A stretch of 64,000 nt of DNA from Spirochaetales bacterium. Lineage in GTDB: Bacteria > Spirochaetota > Spirochaetia > SZUA-6. A program made the translations under genes and the position numbers. Position 1 is the stretch's first letter; every line of letters begins with the position of its first letter. Where the stretch lies: assembly GCA_027021365.1 (NCBI GenBank), contig JALUUM010000036.1, positions 1 through 64,000 on the forward strand. The letters run 5' to 3'. The notes beneath the pieces are model-generated. The model had not been told where the DNA came from. It ran no database searches and was given only the letters and a program-made list of their open reading frames with translations. This document shows, one piece after another, positions 18,501 to 26,390 of this stretch.

Positions 18501-18823
18501 TCTGCTTGGGTCCGTGACCTCAACAGGTTCTCTCTCTCCGAAGAGAAAAATCTCTCCCGTAGGAAGGCCAGAGCTATTTCCCTTTCCTTGGCGCGTTTGC
18601 TGTCGGTGAATGCAAGAGCTTTGAGGTACCTGATGATTCTTTCACGCATTTCCCCGGCAGCCTTGTTTGTAAATGTTATTGCAAGGATCGTATTGAATGG
18701 ATATCCCTCTTGAAGTTCGGGAGAGATGATGTAACTTTTAAAGAGTTGATAGAGGTATTCAAGGGTCAGCCTGTGAGTCTTTCCCGAGCCGGCCGAAGCC
18801 TCTATCAGTGTTATTTTCCCCAT
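15506..18823 (-). CDS. addA: UvrD-type helicase-nuclease AddA
   Basis: ATP-dependent 3'-5' helicase with a C-terminal nuclease; pairs with AddB in double-strand break resection. 1105 aa. Walker A ASAGSGKTH is at residues 9-17, then ILAITFTNKAAGEMRERI, LFDEFQDTSELQFKAL (motif II), LVGDKKQAIYEWRGG (III), TLSQNFRSRREII (IV), VHVMTMHKAKGLEFPVV (V) and LLYVAFTRAKD (VI). The C-terminal nuclease keeps VDRIVF (D near 1046) and EIIDYKLGK (D1060, K1062), so it should be active. ATG 18823 has AGGGAAAG upstream. It follows ddl by 19 nt in the murE-ddl cluster. Confidence 0.93.
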   Translation of the reverse strand: MGKITLIEASAGSGKTHRLTLEYLYQLFKSYIISPELQEGYPFNTILAITFTNKAAGEMRERIIRYLKALAFTDSKRAKEREIALAFLRERFFSSERENLLRSRTQAEKGDFTEIISKTAARLLENLFLCYSDFNVRTIDSLMTSIIRVLIPELGIAPDTSIEIEYDTELDNFLNDYLESLTLEERTWNETKRLLKRLKATEQKHRNDIENIIKGKLREFFEKSLKHDLRIDRALSGGITWETILTDLGNFQKNLKPFNDFIARYSNYLNGNKIRASLRGELELLEREKKYNRRLIQSITSKAIFSGSQSLMLDKFILKRAPERDMLISVWEKLWKDVHNSLDKLLEDLSVYSASDVAYLFEGFMKQWRERRNHVLYVSELSNRIRELFQRWSSISKDSLPYPEEAVPYLYLKLSDRFKSFLFDEFQDTSELQFKALAPLTEEVFSSYQGATMLLVGDKKQAIYEWRGGRAELMEPSTLMDEFLPARYHGVETFTLSQNFRSRREIIRFNNQFWSPENVEAVTENQTIQDAIRKNFANSTQEAVSDETDYRGYVKITRIPQKEKSFLYEETSREVKRYIDYGYRKGDIAILVRKNDEIRDIVNLLEERGIETTTDESLSLSSSNLVNEIVAFMKFLEYPPDDLSFVTFVTGDILNAEISRKKTEPLSEHVPIKQRKIDISFFMGKSRPLYKAFSSYFSEIWDTYIDYFFRSAGLLPPYDLLQDFYSIFKVFDNFPLQAPFLLKLAEVIHDYEERGISSISSFLEEWSSRGQSGLKYSIEPGEAGNSVHVMTMHKAKGLEFPVVIIPVAKEKNATDNYYVYNGRIYYIPANFAKISSNLGIIFEEEQKKRFIAELNLLYVAFTRAKDILSVLVLADKLKNGSLQLPALVLGNGLVRKEIKEENTDLQLEYGEVKSIHRDFNKDEGTEGELSLSVFCAKRTLTRNIEKRYLVFKSHSIPEDPELARHGELIHELLSHLKKYGNEKELLLHLEELADSYMIAKEEKARITDYFSREDIKRFYIGDIDFRNELDIVAHSGKGETALKRVDRIVFQADRLMEIIDYKLGKKEPENIEQMKEYLEILKKIYPDYTFKCHLLYITENERMEI

Positions 18824-18842
18824 AATCTTTCCCTGATACTAT

Positions 18843-19952
18843 CTATTGATACCTATACTTGACTTCCTGTTTTTCCCGGTATTTCTCCAGGGCAAGGGCA
18901 ATAAGTCTGTCCAGTATCTCCGGATATGGCATACCTCCCGCCTGGCAGAGTTTCGGAAACATGCTTATCGATGTAAAACCAGGGATGGTATTGATTTCAT
19001 TGATATATATCTTGCCCGTTTTATCCTCCACGAAGAAGTCGACTCGTGAGAACCCTTCCGCTTCAACCGCTCTGTACGCCTCTCTGGCAATCCCCTGTAT
19101 TTCCCTGGAGAGTTCTTCGGAGATTCTGGCTGGTATAACGAGTTGTGCTCCCTCCGGGTCGGTATATTTGGCACTGTAGTCATAAAAGCTGTGCTTGGGA
19201 ATTATTTCTCCCGGCGGAAAGGATACGGGTTCCCTGTTTCCAATGACTGAGCATTCGATTTCTCTTCCCGTGATTGCTCTTTCAAGAATAACCTTGCTGT
19301 CATAGATAAACGCCTCTTTCAGGGCATCTTCCAACCCTGAAGTGTCTTCAACCTTGGTGATTCCCAGCGAAGAGCCGGTTCTTGCCGGTTTTGCGAAGAG
19401 GGGAAAACCAAGCTTCCCCGCAATTTCCTCAGCCTCTCCCTCATTCAAATGTCGCCTTATTGTGCCAAAATCCACAACGGGAAGCCCCTCCTGTCTCCAG
19501 ACCTTCTTTGCCTTCTCCTTGTCCATGGAGAGCGAGCTTCCCAAGACACCCGAACCGATGTATGGGATATCGGCTATCTCGAGCAGCCCCTGTATTGTTC
19601 CGTCTTCTCCGTAGCTCCCGTGGAGTATGGGAAAGACCACGTCGACTGAAATACTCTCACCCTCGCAGAACAGGCCTTCTCCGGGAACGATAGAAACCTT
19701 CTTCCCGGTTTTCTCTAATAGCAGTGATTCCCCCTGATTCTCGATCTTCACAATCGATGCCTTTTCCTGGAGGTGCCATCTCCCCTCCCTGTCGATACCC
19801 ACAAGTATTGTTTCGTAGAATTCCTCCTTCAGATTCTTCACTATGGAAGCAGCAGATCTCAAAGATATCTCGTGTTCACCCGATTTGCCGCCGTAGAGAA
19901 TACAGATCGTGGTTTTTCCCCCATTGTCAGCAGAACTTTTGGTAGTACTCAT
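18843..19952 (-). CDS. ddl: D-alanine--D-alanine ligase
   Basis: ATP-grasp enzyme that makes the D-Ala-D-Ala dipeptide for peptidoglycan precursors in the cytoplasm. 369 aa, normal length. Motifs include CILYGGKSGEHEISLRSA, VVFPILHGSYGEDGTIQGLLE, PYIGSGVLGSSLSMDKEKAKKV, FPLFAKPARTGSSLGITKV and INEINTIPGFTSISMFPKL. ATG 19952 is preceded by AAAGGAG. It lies between the propeller-like protein (22 nt) and addA (19 nt) in one minus-strand operon that starts with murE. Confidence 0.96.
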   Translation of the reverse strand: MSTTKSSADNGGKTTICILYGGKSGEHEISLRSAASIVKNLKEEFYETILVGIDREGRWHLQEKASIVKIENQGESLLLEKTGKKVSIVPGEGLFCEGESISVDVVFPILHGSYGEDGTIQGLLEIADIPYIGSGVLGSSLSMDKEKAKKVWRQEGLPVVDFGTIRRHLNEGEAEEIAGKLGFPLFAKPARTGSSLGITKVEDTSGLEDALKEAFIYDSKVILERAITGREIECSVIGNREPVSFPPGEIIPKHSFYDYSAKYTDPEGAQLVIPARISEELSREIQGIAREAYRAVEAEGFSRVDFFVEDKTGKIYINEINTIPGFTSISMFPKLCQAGGMPYPEILDRLIALALEKYREKQEVKYRYQ

Positions 19953-19974
19953 AAATCCTTACTCCTTTGATAAT

Positions 19975-21945
19975 TCAGTCTTGTTTTCCCCTGATAGTTA
20001 CGGGGATGGAAATAAAATTGCTTTTTTCCCTTTCACCGGAATGGTAAAGAATAAGTATATTGCATTTGCTCTTCATGGCATAATTCAATTTTATCGATCT
20101 TGCAGAGAGATAAACCGAAATATCCACAGTCTTCTCCGCCTCTCTGTCGATAGATTCTACCACACTTTCTGCCGGTTCCGAAAGCAATCCTTCGATATAG
20201 AGAAGAACCTTCACCTTGGTGACCGGTTGGACAGAGTCGTTTACTATACCGAGGTGTAAGAGCCCTTTACGTTTGTATCCCTTGCTGGAGTAATTTCCGA
20301 GAGGGAAGGGGTCTATCACTTTCGATTTCAACCTTATCTTCAACCTTCCTCTGTTCTTCATTCTCTCGAGCATGCTGTTTCTCTCTGATACCAGTCTCTC
20401 CAGAGTAGGTGAATAGGAGGGATTTACAGGGTCATACCTCCGCAGATCCTTAACCAGAGAGATGGCGTTGTTGATATATCGAACAGCCATAGGAAAGTCC
20501 AGTTTCTCTACAGAATCTCTGTATTCCTCTTCGAATGCCTTTTCTAAGGCTGATTTGAAAGAAATACTATCCTGATACTCGCCGCTCCGTATCCTCTTCG
20601 CACTTTCTCTGTAAGGCCTCTCTCCGAATATGAGAAGCTCTCCTCTCTGCGGGTCATAGAGGTAAATGTTTCCACTTCTTTCGTGAATTCTTAATGTGAA
20701 GAATGGCGGAAGTGAACGAATTACCGAATCCCTGTAACTTTCGATTTTCCACAGGGGGATTCCATACCTGTCGAATCGGACAATTATACCGTTTCCGGCA
20801 AGTATAAAGCCCCCATCCGAGTAAAGGGCTATCTCCTGTGGAAAGAGCATCTTTTGGGGTCTGTAGAGGGGCTTTATCGTTTCGATTTCTCTACCTTGGG
20901 CACCGATTATCCTTATCTTCCTCTCAATCGAGTCGAATACCCAGATGTTACCTGACTTGTCACTGCTACATGCAGAAATATATCCGGAATAGAAGTTTTT
21001 TCCCGTTGGATTCTTCTTGGTTGAGGTAAAGATTCTAAGGGTTTTTCTCCCGATGAGACTTGCACCTTCTCTCTGCTCGATTAAGGCAATTCCTCCGCCA
21101 TAAAGCCCTGTAACGAGAAAATCTCTCGTTACCTCAGTTTCTGTCTTCTCGACTTCATCGCTCCTGTAATCGATAAAAGAGAGGGTGACCTTACTCTTTC
21201 TGTTGTCCGGTGTAAGTATATACGTTTCATCAAAAGCATCGGTGAATATGTAAGTGGGAAAACCGTCGTAGAGAGAATGGTTATCCCTCTGAAATAGTAT
21301 GTCCCTTGCCGTTTCACCTGTTATCTTGAGTTTATCGTCGAAGGTGAGATAGCCCTTTGTAGTAAGAATGGTAATGCCCCGCCAGCCGGTATCGATGGAA
21401 AGGATTTCCCTGACTTTGTCTCTCCTGGTCAGGCTTCTGTCGAAGAGGGTAAATATTTCCCGTTTACCGAATTTTTCAAGGAAAACCGGCGGTATGGAGA
21501 ATTTCAGTGTCTTCCATTTTGTTGCCACCATGTAAAGGTATGCAATGCTTCCGGAAACAGAATCAAGGAGCAATTTTTCGGTCAGGTCTTCCTCGTTGCA
21601 TGGAATGCTTGTAACGTCCCTGTAGGATAACCTTTGATTTTGGGATTTGACTGTAATTGTTACAGTGGCTCTTATTATCTCTATATGGTCGATATTCATG
21701 AGGCGAAGGCTTATCCTTAAACCCAGGTTTTCTTCCATTCCAATGGCCGGGGCATACCTTTCAGCCATTATTCTTTCAAGCCTTTTGATGAAATCTTTCC
21801 TGGATGCCTCCTTGTCGTATTTTTTCGGAAACCCCTGAAGCAGGAGGCTGTCTACCTCTATGATGCCGGCTCTCGCTTCTGTGTCCGAGTAAAAAAGAAT
21901 GATGAAAAGCAGGAGAGAGATTAAAAAGCTTCTTGTCCTATTCAC
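19975..21945 (-). CDS. Secreted beta-propeller-like protein, unknown function
   Basis: 656 aa with an N-terminal signal sequence (SFLISLLLFIILFYSDTEARA), so periplasmic or outer-surface. Residues about 180-470 contain repeats such as GNIWVFDSIERKIRIIGAQGREIE, QEIALYSDGGFILAGNGIIVRFDRYGIPLWKI and GNIYLYDPQRGELLIFGE, the NHL/six-bladed propeller style. A charged helical part follows (AFEEEYRDSVEKLDFPMAVRYI). The last 110 residues (HLGIVNDSVQPVTKVKVLLYIEG) look like an Ig/CARDB-type beta domain. Its start overlaps the murE end by 8 bp and ddl follows, so it is expressed with peptidoglycan synthesis genes. I know no characterised homologue; a wall-linked role is only context. Confidence 0.7.
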   Translation of the reverse strand: MNRTRSFLISLLLFIILFYSDTEARAGIIEVDSLLLQGFPKKYDKEASRKDFIKRLERIMAERYAPAIGMEENLGLRISLRLMNIDHIEIIRATVTITVKSQNQRLSYRDVTSIPCNEEDLTEKLLLDSVSGSIAYLYMVATKWKTLKFSIPPVFLEKFGKREIFTLFDRSLTRRDKVREILSIDTGWRGITILTTKGYLTFDDKLKITGETARDILFQRDNHSLYDGFPTYIFTDAFDETYILTPDNRKSKVTLSFIDYRSDEVEKTETEVTRDFLVTGLYGGGIALIEQREGASLIGRKTLRIFTSTKKNPTGKNFYSGYISACSSDKSGNIWVFDSIERKIRIIGAQGREIETIKPLYRPQKMLFPQEIALYSDGGFILAGNGIIVRFDRYGIPLWKIESYRDSVIRSLPPFFTLRIHERSGNIYLYDPQRGELLIFGERPYRESAKRIRSGEYQDSISFKSALEKAFEEEYRDSVEKLDFPMAVRYINNAISLVKDLRRYDPVNPSYSPTLERLVSERNSMLERMKNRGRLKIRLKSKVIDPFPLGNYSSKGYKRKGLLHLGIVNDSVQPVTKVKVLLYIEGLLSEPAESVVESIDREAEKTVDISVYLSARSIKLNYAMKSKCNILILYHSGEREKSNFISIPVTIRGKQD

Positions 21946-23467
21946 CGTAACCCATCTCTTTCAGTATCCTTTCTGCCACCTTCTTCTCGTCCCATTGTAT
22001 CGAGTAACCATCGTAGATTATGCTTTCCTCATGTCCCTTACCAAGAAGTACCACAGTATCATTTTCTCTGGCAATAGCAAGTGCCCTGCGGATTGCCTCT
22101 TCCCTGTCGGGAATCAACAGCAGGTTTTCACTCTCTCTGAAACCCTCGATGCCGGAAGCTATCTCATCGAGTATTTTCATTCTCTCTTCACCCCTTGGGT
22201 CCTCGTCGGTAAGTATCAATATGTCACTGTATTCTCCTGCAATCCTTCCCTGAATGGGCCGTTTTTCAGTATCGCGTTCCCCTGCAGAACCGAATACAGC
22301 TATCAGTTTTCCATTGGTGTACCTCCTGAAGAGAGGGAAGACTCGCCTGAAGGATTCGGGGGTGTGGGCATAGTCCACTATCACGTTGAATGGTTGGCCC
22401 CTATGAACCTGTTCCATCCTCCCGGGAACTCCGCTGACACTTTCAAGTAAGGGGGCTATCTTCGAAACTTCCTTCTTCGTTGCGATATGAACGGCGAGAA
22501 GGGCGGCCATCGAGTTGAGTATGTTGAAATTTCCCCCGAGAGGCAGGCTTATCTCTCTCTCGAAGTCGACGATGTGTATGACGAATGTGGAGTGGAAGAG
22601 GTTTCCCCTTATCTCCGTTGCATATATATGAGCCTCATGATTCTCCAGACTGTAATAGTGAATCGGGGGATTGATTGTGTCTTTGCCATTAAATTTTTCC
22701 AGAAAGCTCGATGCAAAGTAATCGTGGTACATGTCGTCCATGTTTATGACAGCAGCATCCCTGCTCATTCGGAAGAGGTTTGCCTTGTCATATCTGTACT
22801 GTTCCTCGCTCCCATGAAACTCTATGTGTTCATGAGTCACGTTCGTAAAAACCGCTATGTTGAAATCCACGTCGATCAGCCTTGCCGTTCTATCTGAGAG
22901 GCCGTGTGAGGTAGCTTCTATGACGGCGTAGTCCTTTCCGCTTTCAAGGATATCATAGAGCATGGCATGAATCTCCGGCGATTCCGGGGTCGATTGTCTT
23001 AAGGGATTCTTTTGCATGTTTTCCCCGGTAAGAAAATGAACGGTGGATATGAAACCTGATTTTTCTCCCAGCATGGAGAGAAGTTGGTGAATCAGCCACA
23101 CCGTAGTACTCTTTCCGTCAGTGCCCGTTACACCTATGACCTTCAGTTTCTCGGAGGGATTGCCATAGAATCTTGAGGCGACTCGTGAGAGCACCCTTCT
23201 TACATCGGGTGTCTTCAGGTAGGCGATGTTTTCCCTGTATCGGGGAAGCTCTTCTGAATGCACTACTGCAACCGCACCCGTACCAATGGCATCATCTGTG
23301 TAGAGGTGGCCATCGGTATGGAACCCTTTTATGGCAAAGAAAATACAACCTTTCGTTACCCTTCTCGAATCGTAGGCTATGCCCCTGATGAGGTGGTTTT
23401 CAGGTATCCTTTTTGAAACGAAATCGATTCCTTCGATAAGTTCTGAGAGTTTCATGCCAATACCCAT
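21938..23467 (-). CDS. murE: UDP-MurNAc-tripeptide synthetase MurE
   Basis: Cytoplasmic Mur ligase that adds the third amino acid to UDP-MurNAc-L-Ala-D-Glu. About 509 aa. It has IRGIAYDSRRVTKGCIFFAIKG, the ATP loop GVTGTDGKSTTVWL, FTNVTHEHIEFHG, VDYAHTPESFRRVF and VVLLGKGHEESI. The residue-3 selectivity motif, DNPR in meso-diaminopimelate enzymes, reads EDPR here (in LTDEDPRGEE), so another diamino acid is possible; ornithine would fit spirochaete walls, but that is inference. Start: ATG 23467 sits 7 nt after a promoter -10 box; ATG 23455 (MKLSEL) is the alternative. Neither has a Shine-Dalgarno. First gene of the murE-propeller-ddl-addA-addB run and divergent from queD. Confidence 0.94.
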   Translation of the reverse strand: MGIGMKLSELIEGIDFVSKRIPENHLIRGIAYDSRRVTKGCIFFAIKGFHTDGHLYTDDAIGTGAVAVVHSEELPRYRENIAYLKTPDVRRVLSRVASRFYGNPSEKLKVIGVTGTDGKSTTVWLIHQLLSMLGEKSGFISTVHFLTGENMQKNPLRQSTPESPEIHAMLYDILESGKDYAVIEATSHGLSDRTARLIDVDFNIAVFTNVTHEHIEFHGSEEQYRYDKANLFRMSRDAAVINMDDMYHDYFASSFLEKFNGKDTINPPIHYYSLENHEAHIYATEIRGNLFHSTFVIHIVDFEREISLPLGGNFNILNSMAALLAVHIATKKEVSKIAPLLESVSGVPGRMEQVHRGQPFNVIVDYAHTPESFRRVFPLFRRYTNGKLIAVFGSAGERDTEKRPIQGRIAGEYSDILILTDEDPRGEERMKILDEIASGIEGFRESENLLLIPDREEAIRRALAIARENDTVVLLGKGHEESIIYDGYSIQWDEKKVAERILKEMGYGE

Positions 23468-23474
23468 GTGGAAT

Positions 23475-23503
23475 ATCGTATCAGCAGTTGTTTCAACTAT
23501 CAA
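23475..23503 (-). promoter_or_regulatory. Putative murE promoter at the start codon
   Basis: Minus strand TTGATA (23498-23503), 17 bp, TACGAT (23475-23480). Seven bases separate the -10 box from ATG 23467. The same -10 sequence, TACGAT, occurs at 4669. It overlaps the divergent queD promoter, so the two may compete. Confidence 0.55.
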
Positions 23504-23516
23504 TATCTGTTAGTAT
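23488..23516 (+). promoter_or_regulatory. Putative queD promoter near the start codon
   Basis: TTGTTT (23488-23493), 17 bp, TAGTAT (23511-23516); the hexamer matches are modest. Nine bases separate the -10 from ATG 23526 and no Shine-Dalgarno is present, so any leader would be only 2-3 nt. Confidence 0.45.
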
Positions 23517-23525
23517 CAAATTATC

Positions 23526-23888
23526 ATGTACTATGTTAGAGCGGAGGATACATTTTCTGCTGCCCATTACCTCAAGAACTACCATGGTAAGTGCGAAAGG
23601 CTGCATGGCCACAACTACAGGGTAAGGGTTACCGTGAGAGGAGAGAAACTGGACGAGGGTGGAATGCTGCTGGATTTTACCGTGCTCAAGAAGAAACTGA
23701 AAGAAGTTCTAAGCACCTACGATCACATGAACCTCAACGAGGTGGAAGATTTTAGCAAGACGGATCCCAGTGCGGAGAGGATTGCAAGGGTAATCTTCGA
23801 GAGGTTGTCCGCCTCGATGCCGGATGTCGAAATCGACCAGGTAGAGGTTTTTGAAACGGATAAGAATCTGGCAATCTACAAACCTTGA
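23526..23888 (+). CDS. queD: 6-carboxytetrahydropterin synthase QueD
   Basis: Converts dihydroneopterin triphosphate to 6-carboxytetrahydropterin, the second step to preQ0 and queuosine. 120 aa, the family length. Zinc ligands are in FSAAHYLKNYHGKCERLHGHNY (three His), with the catalytic Cys in HGKCERLHGH. LDFTVLKKKLKEVLSTYDHMNLN supplies Asp and His, and VEVFETDKNLAIY the C-terminal Glu. No queC, queE or tgt is in the window. The stop overlaps a possible TTG start of the DNA methylase gene. Confidence 0.95.
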   Translation: MYYVRAEDTFSAAHYLKNYHGKCERLHGHNYRVRVTVRGEKLDEGGMLLDFTVLKKKLKEVLSTYDHMNLNEVEDFSKTDPSAERIARVIFERLSASMPDVEIDQVEVFETDKNLAIYKP

Positions 23889-23902
23889 AAAATCATTCCT
23901 CC

Positions 23903-25645
23903 ATGGACCGTTACCTGACAAACCAGCTTATCGCATATATTGGTAACAAGAGGGCACTTCTCCCCTTTTTAAAGGATGTATTCGCACAGTTGGATAGCAG
24001 GGGCAGGATAAAGACTTTTCTCGACCCTTTTTCGGGAAGTGGCGCAGTGTCGAGGCTTGGCAAATGGCTCGGTTACAGAGTATTTGCAAATGATTGGGAA
24101 CCGTACTCCTTCGTTGTAAATCTCGCACATGTAGAGATCGACAGAAACGAACTGGCTGAACTCTTTAAGGATGATGGCGGAATCAGCAGAGTGGTCGATT
24201 ACCTTAATCATTTACCGCCCGTCGAAAAGGCAAAACGCTATGTTTCGCATTACTACGCTCCAAGGAATACCGATAATGCGGACTATAAGAGGGAAAGGTT
24301 ATTCTATACCACAGAGAATGCTTTAAGAATAGATACCGTAAGGGAGAAAATCGAAGAACTGTACCCCTTGCCATGTTCATACCGGGAAGAGGAAATCGAG
24401 AAAATTGAGAGCTCGGAGGCCGAATTCAGAGTATTCAAGAAGAAACAACTGCTTCTAGCTTCTCTACTCTACCAGTGTGCAACCCACACCAATACATCGG
24501 GAGTCTTTAAGGCGTATCACCGTGGGTTTGGTGGTTATGGCGGTGATGCACTGAAGAGGATAATGGGAAGAATCTGGCTGGAGGAACCCGTTGTAATTGA
24601 TTCAAAGGCAGAAAAATCATCCGTCTCTATCATGGATGCGAAGGATTTCGTAAAGGATAAGGTTGCCGATCTCTGTTACCTCGACCCGCCCTACAACCAG
24701 CACCAGTACGGAAGCAATTACCACCTCCTAAATACCATTGCGATCTGGGACAAGCCCGATGCTCCGCTGAAAGTGGGAAGTGACGGAAGGTTGGTTGACA
24801 AGGCCGGCATACGGAAGGACTGGAAGAGGACGAGGTCTCCCTTCTGCTACCGTGATTCTGCCATTTCGGAACTGAAAGTCCTGGTGGAAAGAATCAATGC
24901 GAGGTTCATTGCAATCAGTTACAACACGGAGGGGATAATACCTCTGGACATTCTTTTGGATGTCTTCGAAAGAGAGGGTAGAACGGATATATATACAAGT
25001 GACTACACGAAGTACAGGGGAGGAAAGCAGAGCATAGCCAGAGAGGTAAGTAACATGGAACTCCTTATCGTATCTGACAGGTCGGAAAGGGGAAGGGGAG
25101 ACAGGAATGCGCTAAAGAGAAAGCTCCTTGTGAGGGAGATTCTTCTTGCCATGAAGGCATCCTTTAACCCTGAAAAGGTGGAAAGCCTCTTCAGGGCAGA
25201 GGGAGGTAGGGATGGAAGAGTATTTATGGAGTGGAAGGACAGGGAAAGAACCGAGCTGCCGATGCCCTTCCTCTACCGGTTTTCTCCCGTTTCCTTGGAG
25301 CGTGTTACAAAGGTAATAGATTTTTTTACTTTGTCAGAGCTTGAGGTATTTAATGATAAACTCAAAAGATCACGCTGCAGGAACAGGAGGGAGGAACTGG
25401 AAATAGTACTGGGTATCCTAAAGAGAGACGGAGAGGAACTATCCCTCTCAGCGGAGTATACCGTGTATCAGCGGAGGGTTCTCTGGCTCTTGAAAAAATT
25501 TGCATTCAAGAAGTACAGGGATGTTTTCCAGGAGGCGGTTGCCAGTGTGGAAGGATTAGTAGCTGAAAATCCGGAAAACTATGAAGTAATCGGTAGGGGA
25601 CTCAGAGAGATAAAGAGAATCGCTTCTCTGAGGTTCAACGGATGA
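23903..25645 (+). CDS. D12-class DNA adenine methyltransferase with long C-terminal part
   Basis: N6-adenine DNA methyltransferase, alpha/D12 order: motif X LIAYIGNKRALLPFL at the N terminus, motif I FLDPFSGSGAVSRLG (SAM binding), and the catalytic motif IV LCYLDPPYNQHQY near residue 260. The last 220 residues are highly charged and helical (ALKRKLLVREILLAMKASFNPEKVE, LEIVLGILKRDGEEL) and match no domain I know; they may give target specificity or partner binding. About 580 aa, much longer than Dam (about 280). There is no restriction endonuclease beside it, so it looks like an orphan regulator or a standalone modification enzyme. Start uncertain: ATG 23903 or TTG 23885 (TTGA overlap with queD); neither has a good Shine-Dalgarno. 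Confidence 0.85.
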   Translation: MDRYLTNQLIAYIGNKRALLPFLKDVFAQLDSRGRIKTFLDPFSGSGAVSRLGKWLGYRVFANDWEPYSFVVNLAHVEIDRNELAELFKDDGGISRVVDYLNHLPPVEKAKRYVSHYYAPRNTDNADYKRERLFYTTENALRIDTVREKIEELYPLPCSYREEEIEKIESSEAEFRVFKKKQLLLASLLYQCATHTNTSGVFKAYHRGFGGYGGDALKRIMGRIWLEEPVVIDSKAEKSSVSIMDAKDFVKDKVADLCYLDPPYNQHQYGSNYHLLNTIAIWDKPDAPLKVGSDGRLVDKAGIRKDWKRTRSPFCYRDSAISELKVLVERINARFIAISYNTEGIIPLDILLDVFEREGRTDIYTSDYTKYRGGKQSIAREVSNMELLIVSDRSERGRGDRNALKRKLLVREILLAMKASFNPEKVESLFRAEGGRDGRVFMEWKDRERTELPMPFLYRFSPVSLERVTKVIDFFTLSELEVFNDKLKRSRCRNRREELEIVLGILKRDGEELSLSAEYTVYQRRVLWLLKKFAFKKYRDVFQEAVASVEGLVAENPENYEVIGRGLREIKRIASLRFNG

Positions 25646-25798
25646 AAGTTGAGGCAGATCAAAGAGCAAGCGGTATTGTTTATGAATCATCGGTTACCGG
25701 GAATGACAAAAAACTTGAAAAGGAGCAATTCTTTTCTTACATTTTATTGAAACAGGTTATACAATCATTACAACTTTATTGGTATGGAGGAGATTGAT

Positions 25799-26386
25799 TT
25801 GAAAAAGAGATGGTATATCTTTCTGATAATCGCCCTTGTGGTGATTTCACTTTCCGGCTGTGGTTACAATACCATTCAAAGGAACGAGGAGGCCGTAATG
25901 AAGGCCTGGGGTGATTTGCAAGCACAGTTGCAGAGGAGGGCTGATCTCATTCCCAACCTCGTGGAGGTAGTAAAGGGTTACGCGGCTCATGAAAAGGAGA
26001 CCCTTCAGGCTGTAATAGAGGCTCGGGCGAAGGCCACATCGATAAACATAACGCCTGACAAACTCAGCGACCCGGAGGCCATGAAAAAGTTTCAAGAGGC
26101 TCAGGGTAGCCTTGCTTCGAGTCTTTCCAGGCTGATGGTAGTTGTGGAGAGGTATCCCGAACTGAAGGCAGACCAGAACTTTCGGGATCTACAGCATCAG
26201 CTCGAAGGTACGGAGAACAGGATAAGTGTTGCAAGGCAGCGTTACAACAAAGCGGTTGAGACATTCAACTATTCGATAAGAAAGTTTCCAAATTCAATTA
26301 CCAACAGCCTGCTACTTCGCCTGAGTAGGAAGGAGTATTTCAAGGCGGAAGAGGGAGCTCAAACGGCTCCGAAGGTAAAATTTTAA
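25799..26386 (+). CDS. lemA: LemA family lipoprotein
   Basis: About 195 aa. Start chosen as TTG 25799: GGAGGAG (25786-25792) is six bases upstream, and this gives a short lipoprotein signal [21 protein letters not shown]. An ATG at 25784 would place the Shine-Dalgarno inside the gene. The mature part is a LemA four-helix bundle: [40 protein letters not shown], then [19 protein letters not shown] and KFPNSI. The cellular role of LemA is poorly known. It forms a tight set with two TPM-domain genes, a combination common in many bacteria and probably a membrane-associated complex. Confidence 0.93.
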   Translation: MKKRWYIFLIIALVVISLSGCGYNTIQRNEEAVMKAWGDLQAQLQRRADLIPNLVEVVKGYAAHEKETLQAVIEARAKATSINITPDKLSDPEAMKKFQEAQGSLASSLSRLMVVVERYPELKADQNFRDLQHQLEGTENRISVARQRYNKAVETFNYSIRKFPNSITNSLLLRLSRKEYFKAEEGAQTAPKVKF

Positions 26387-26390
26387 AGTC

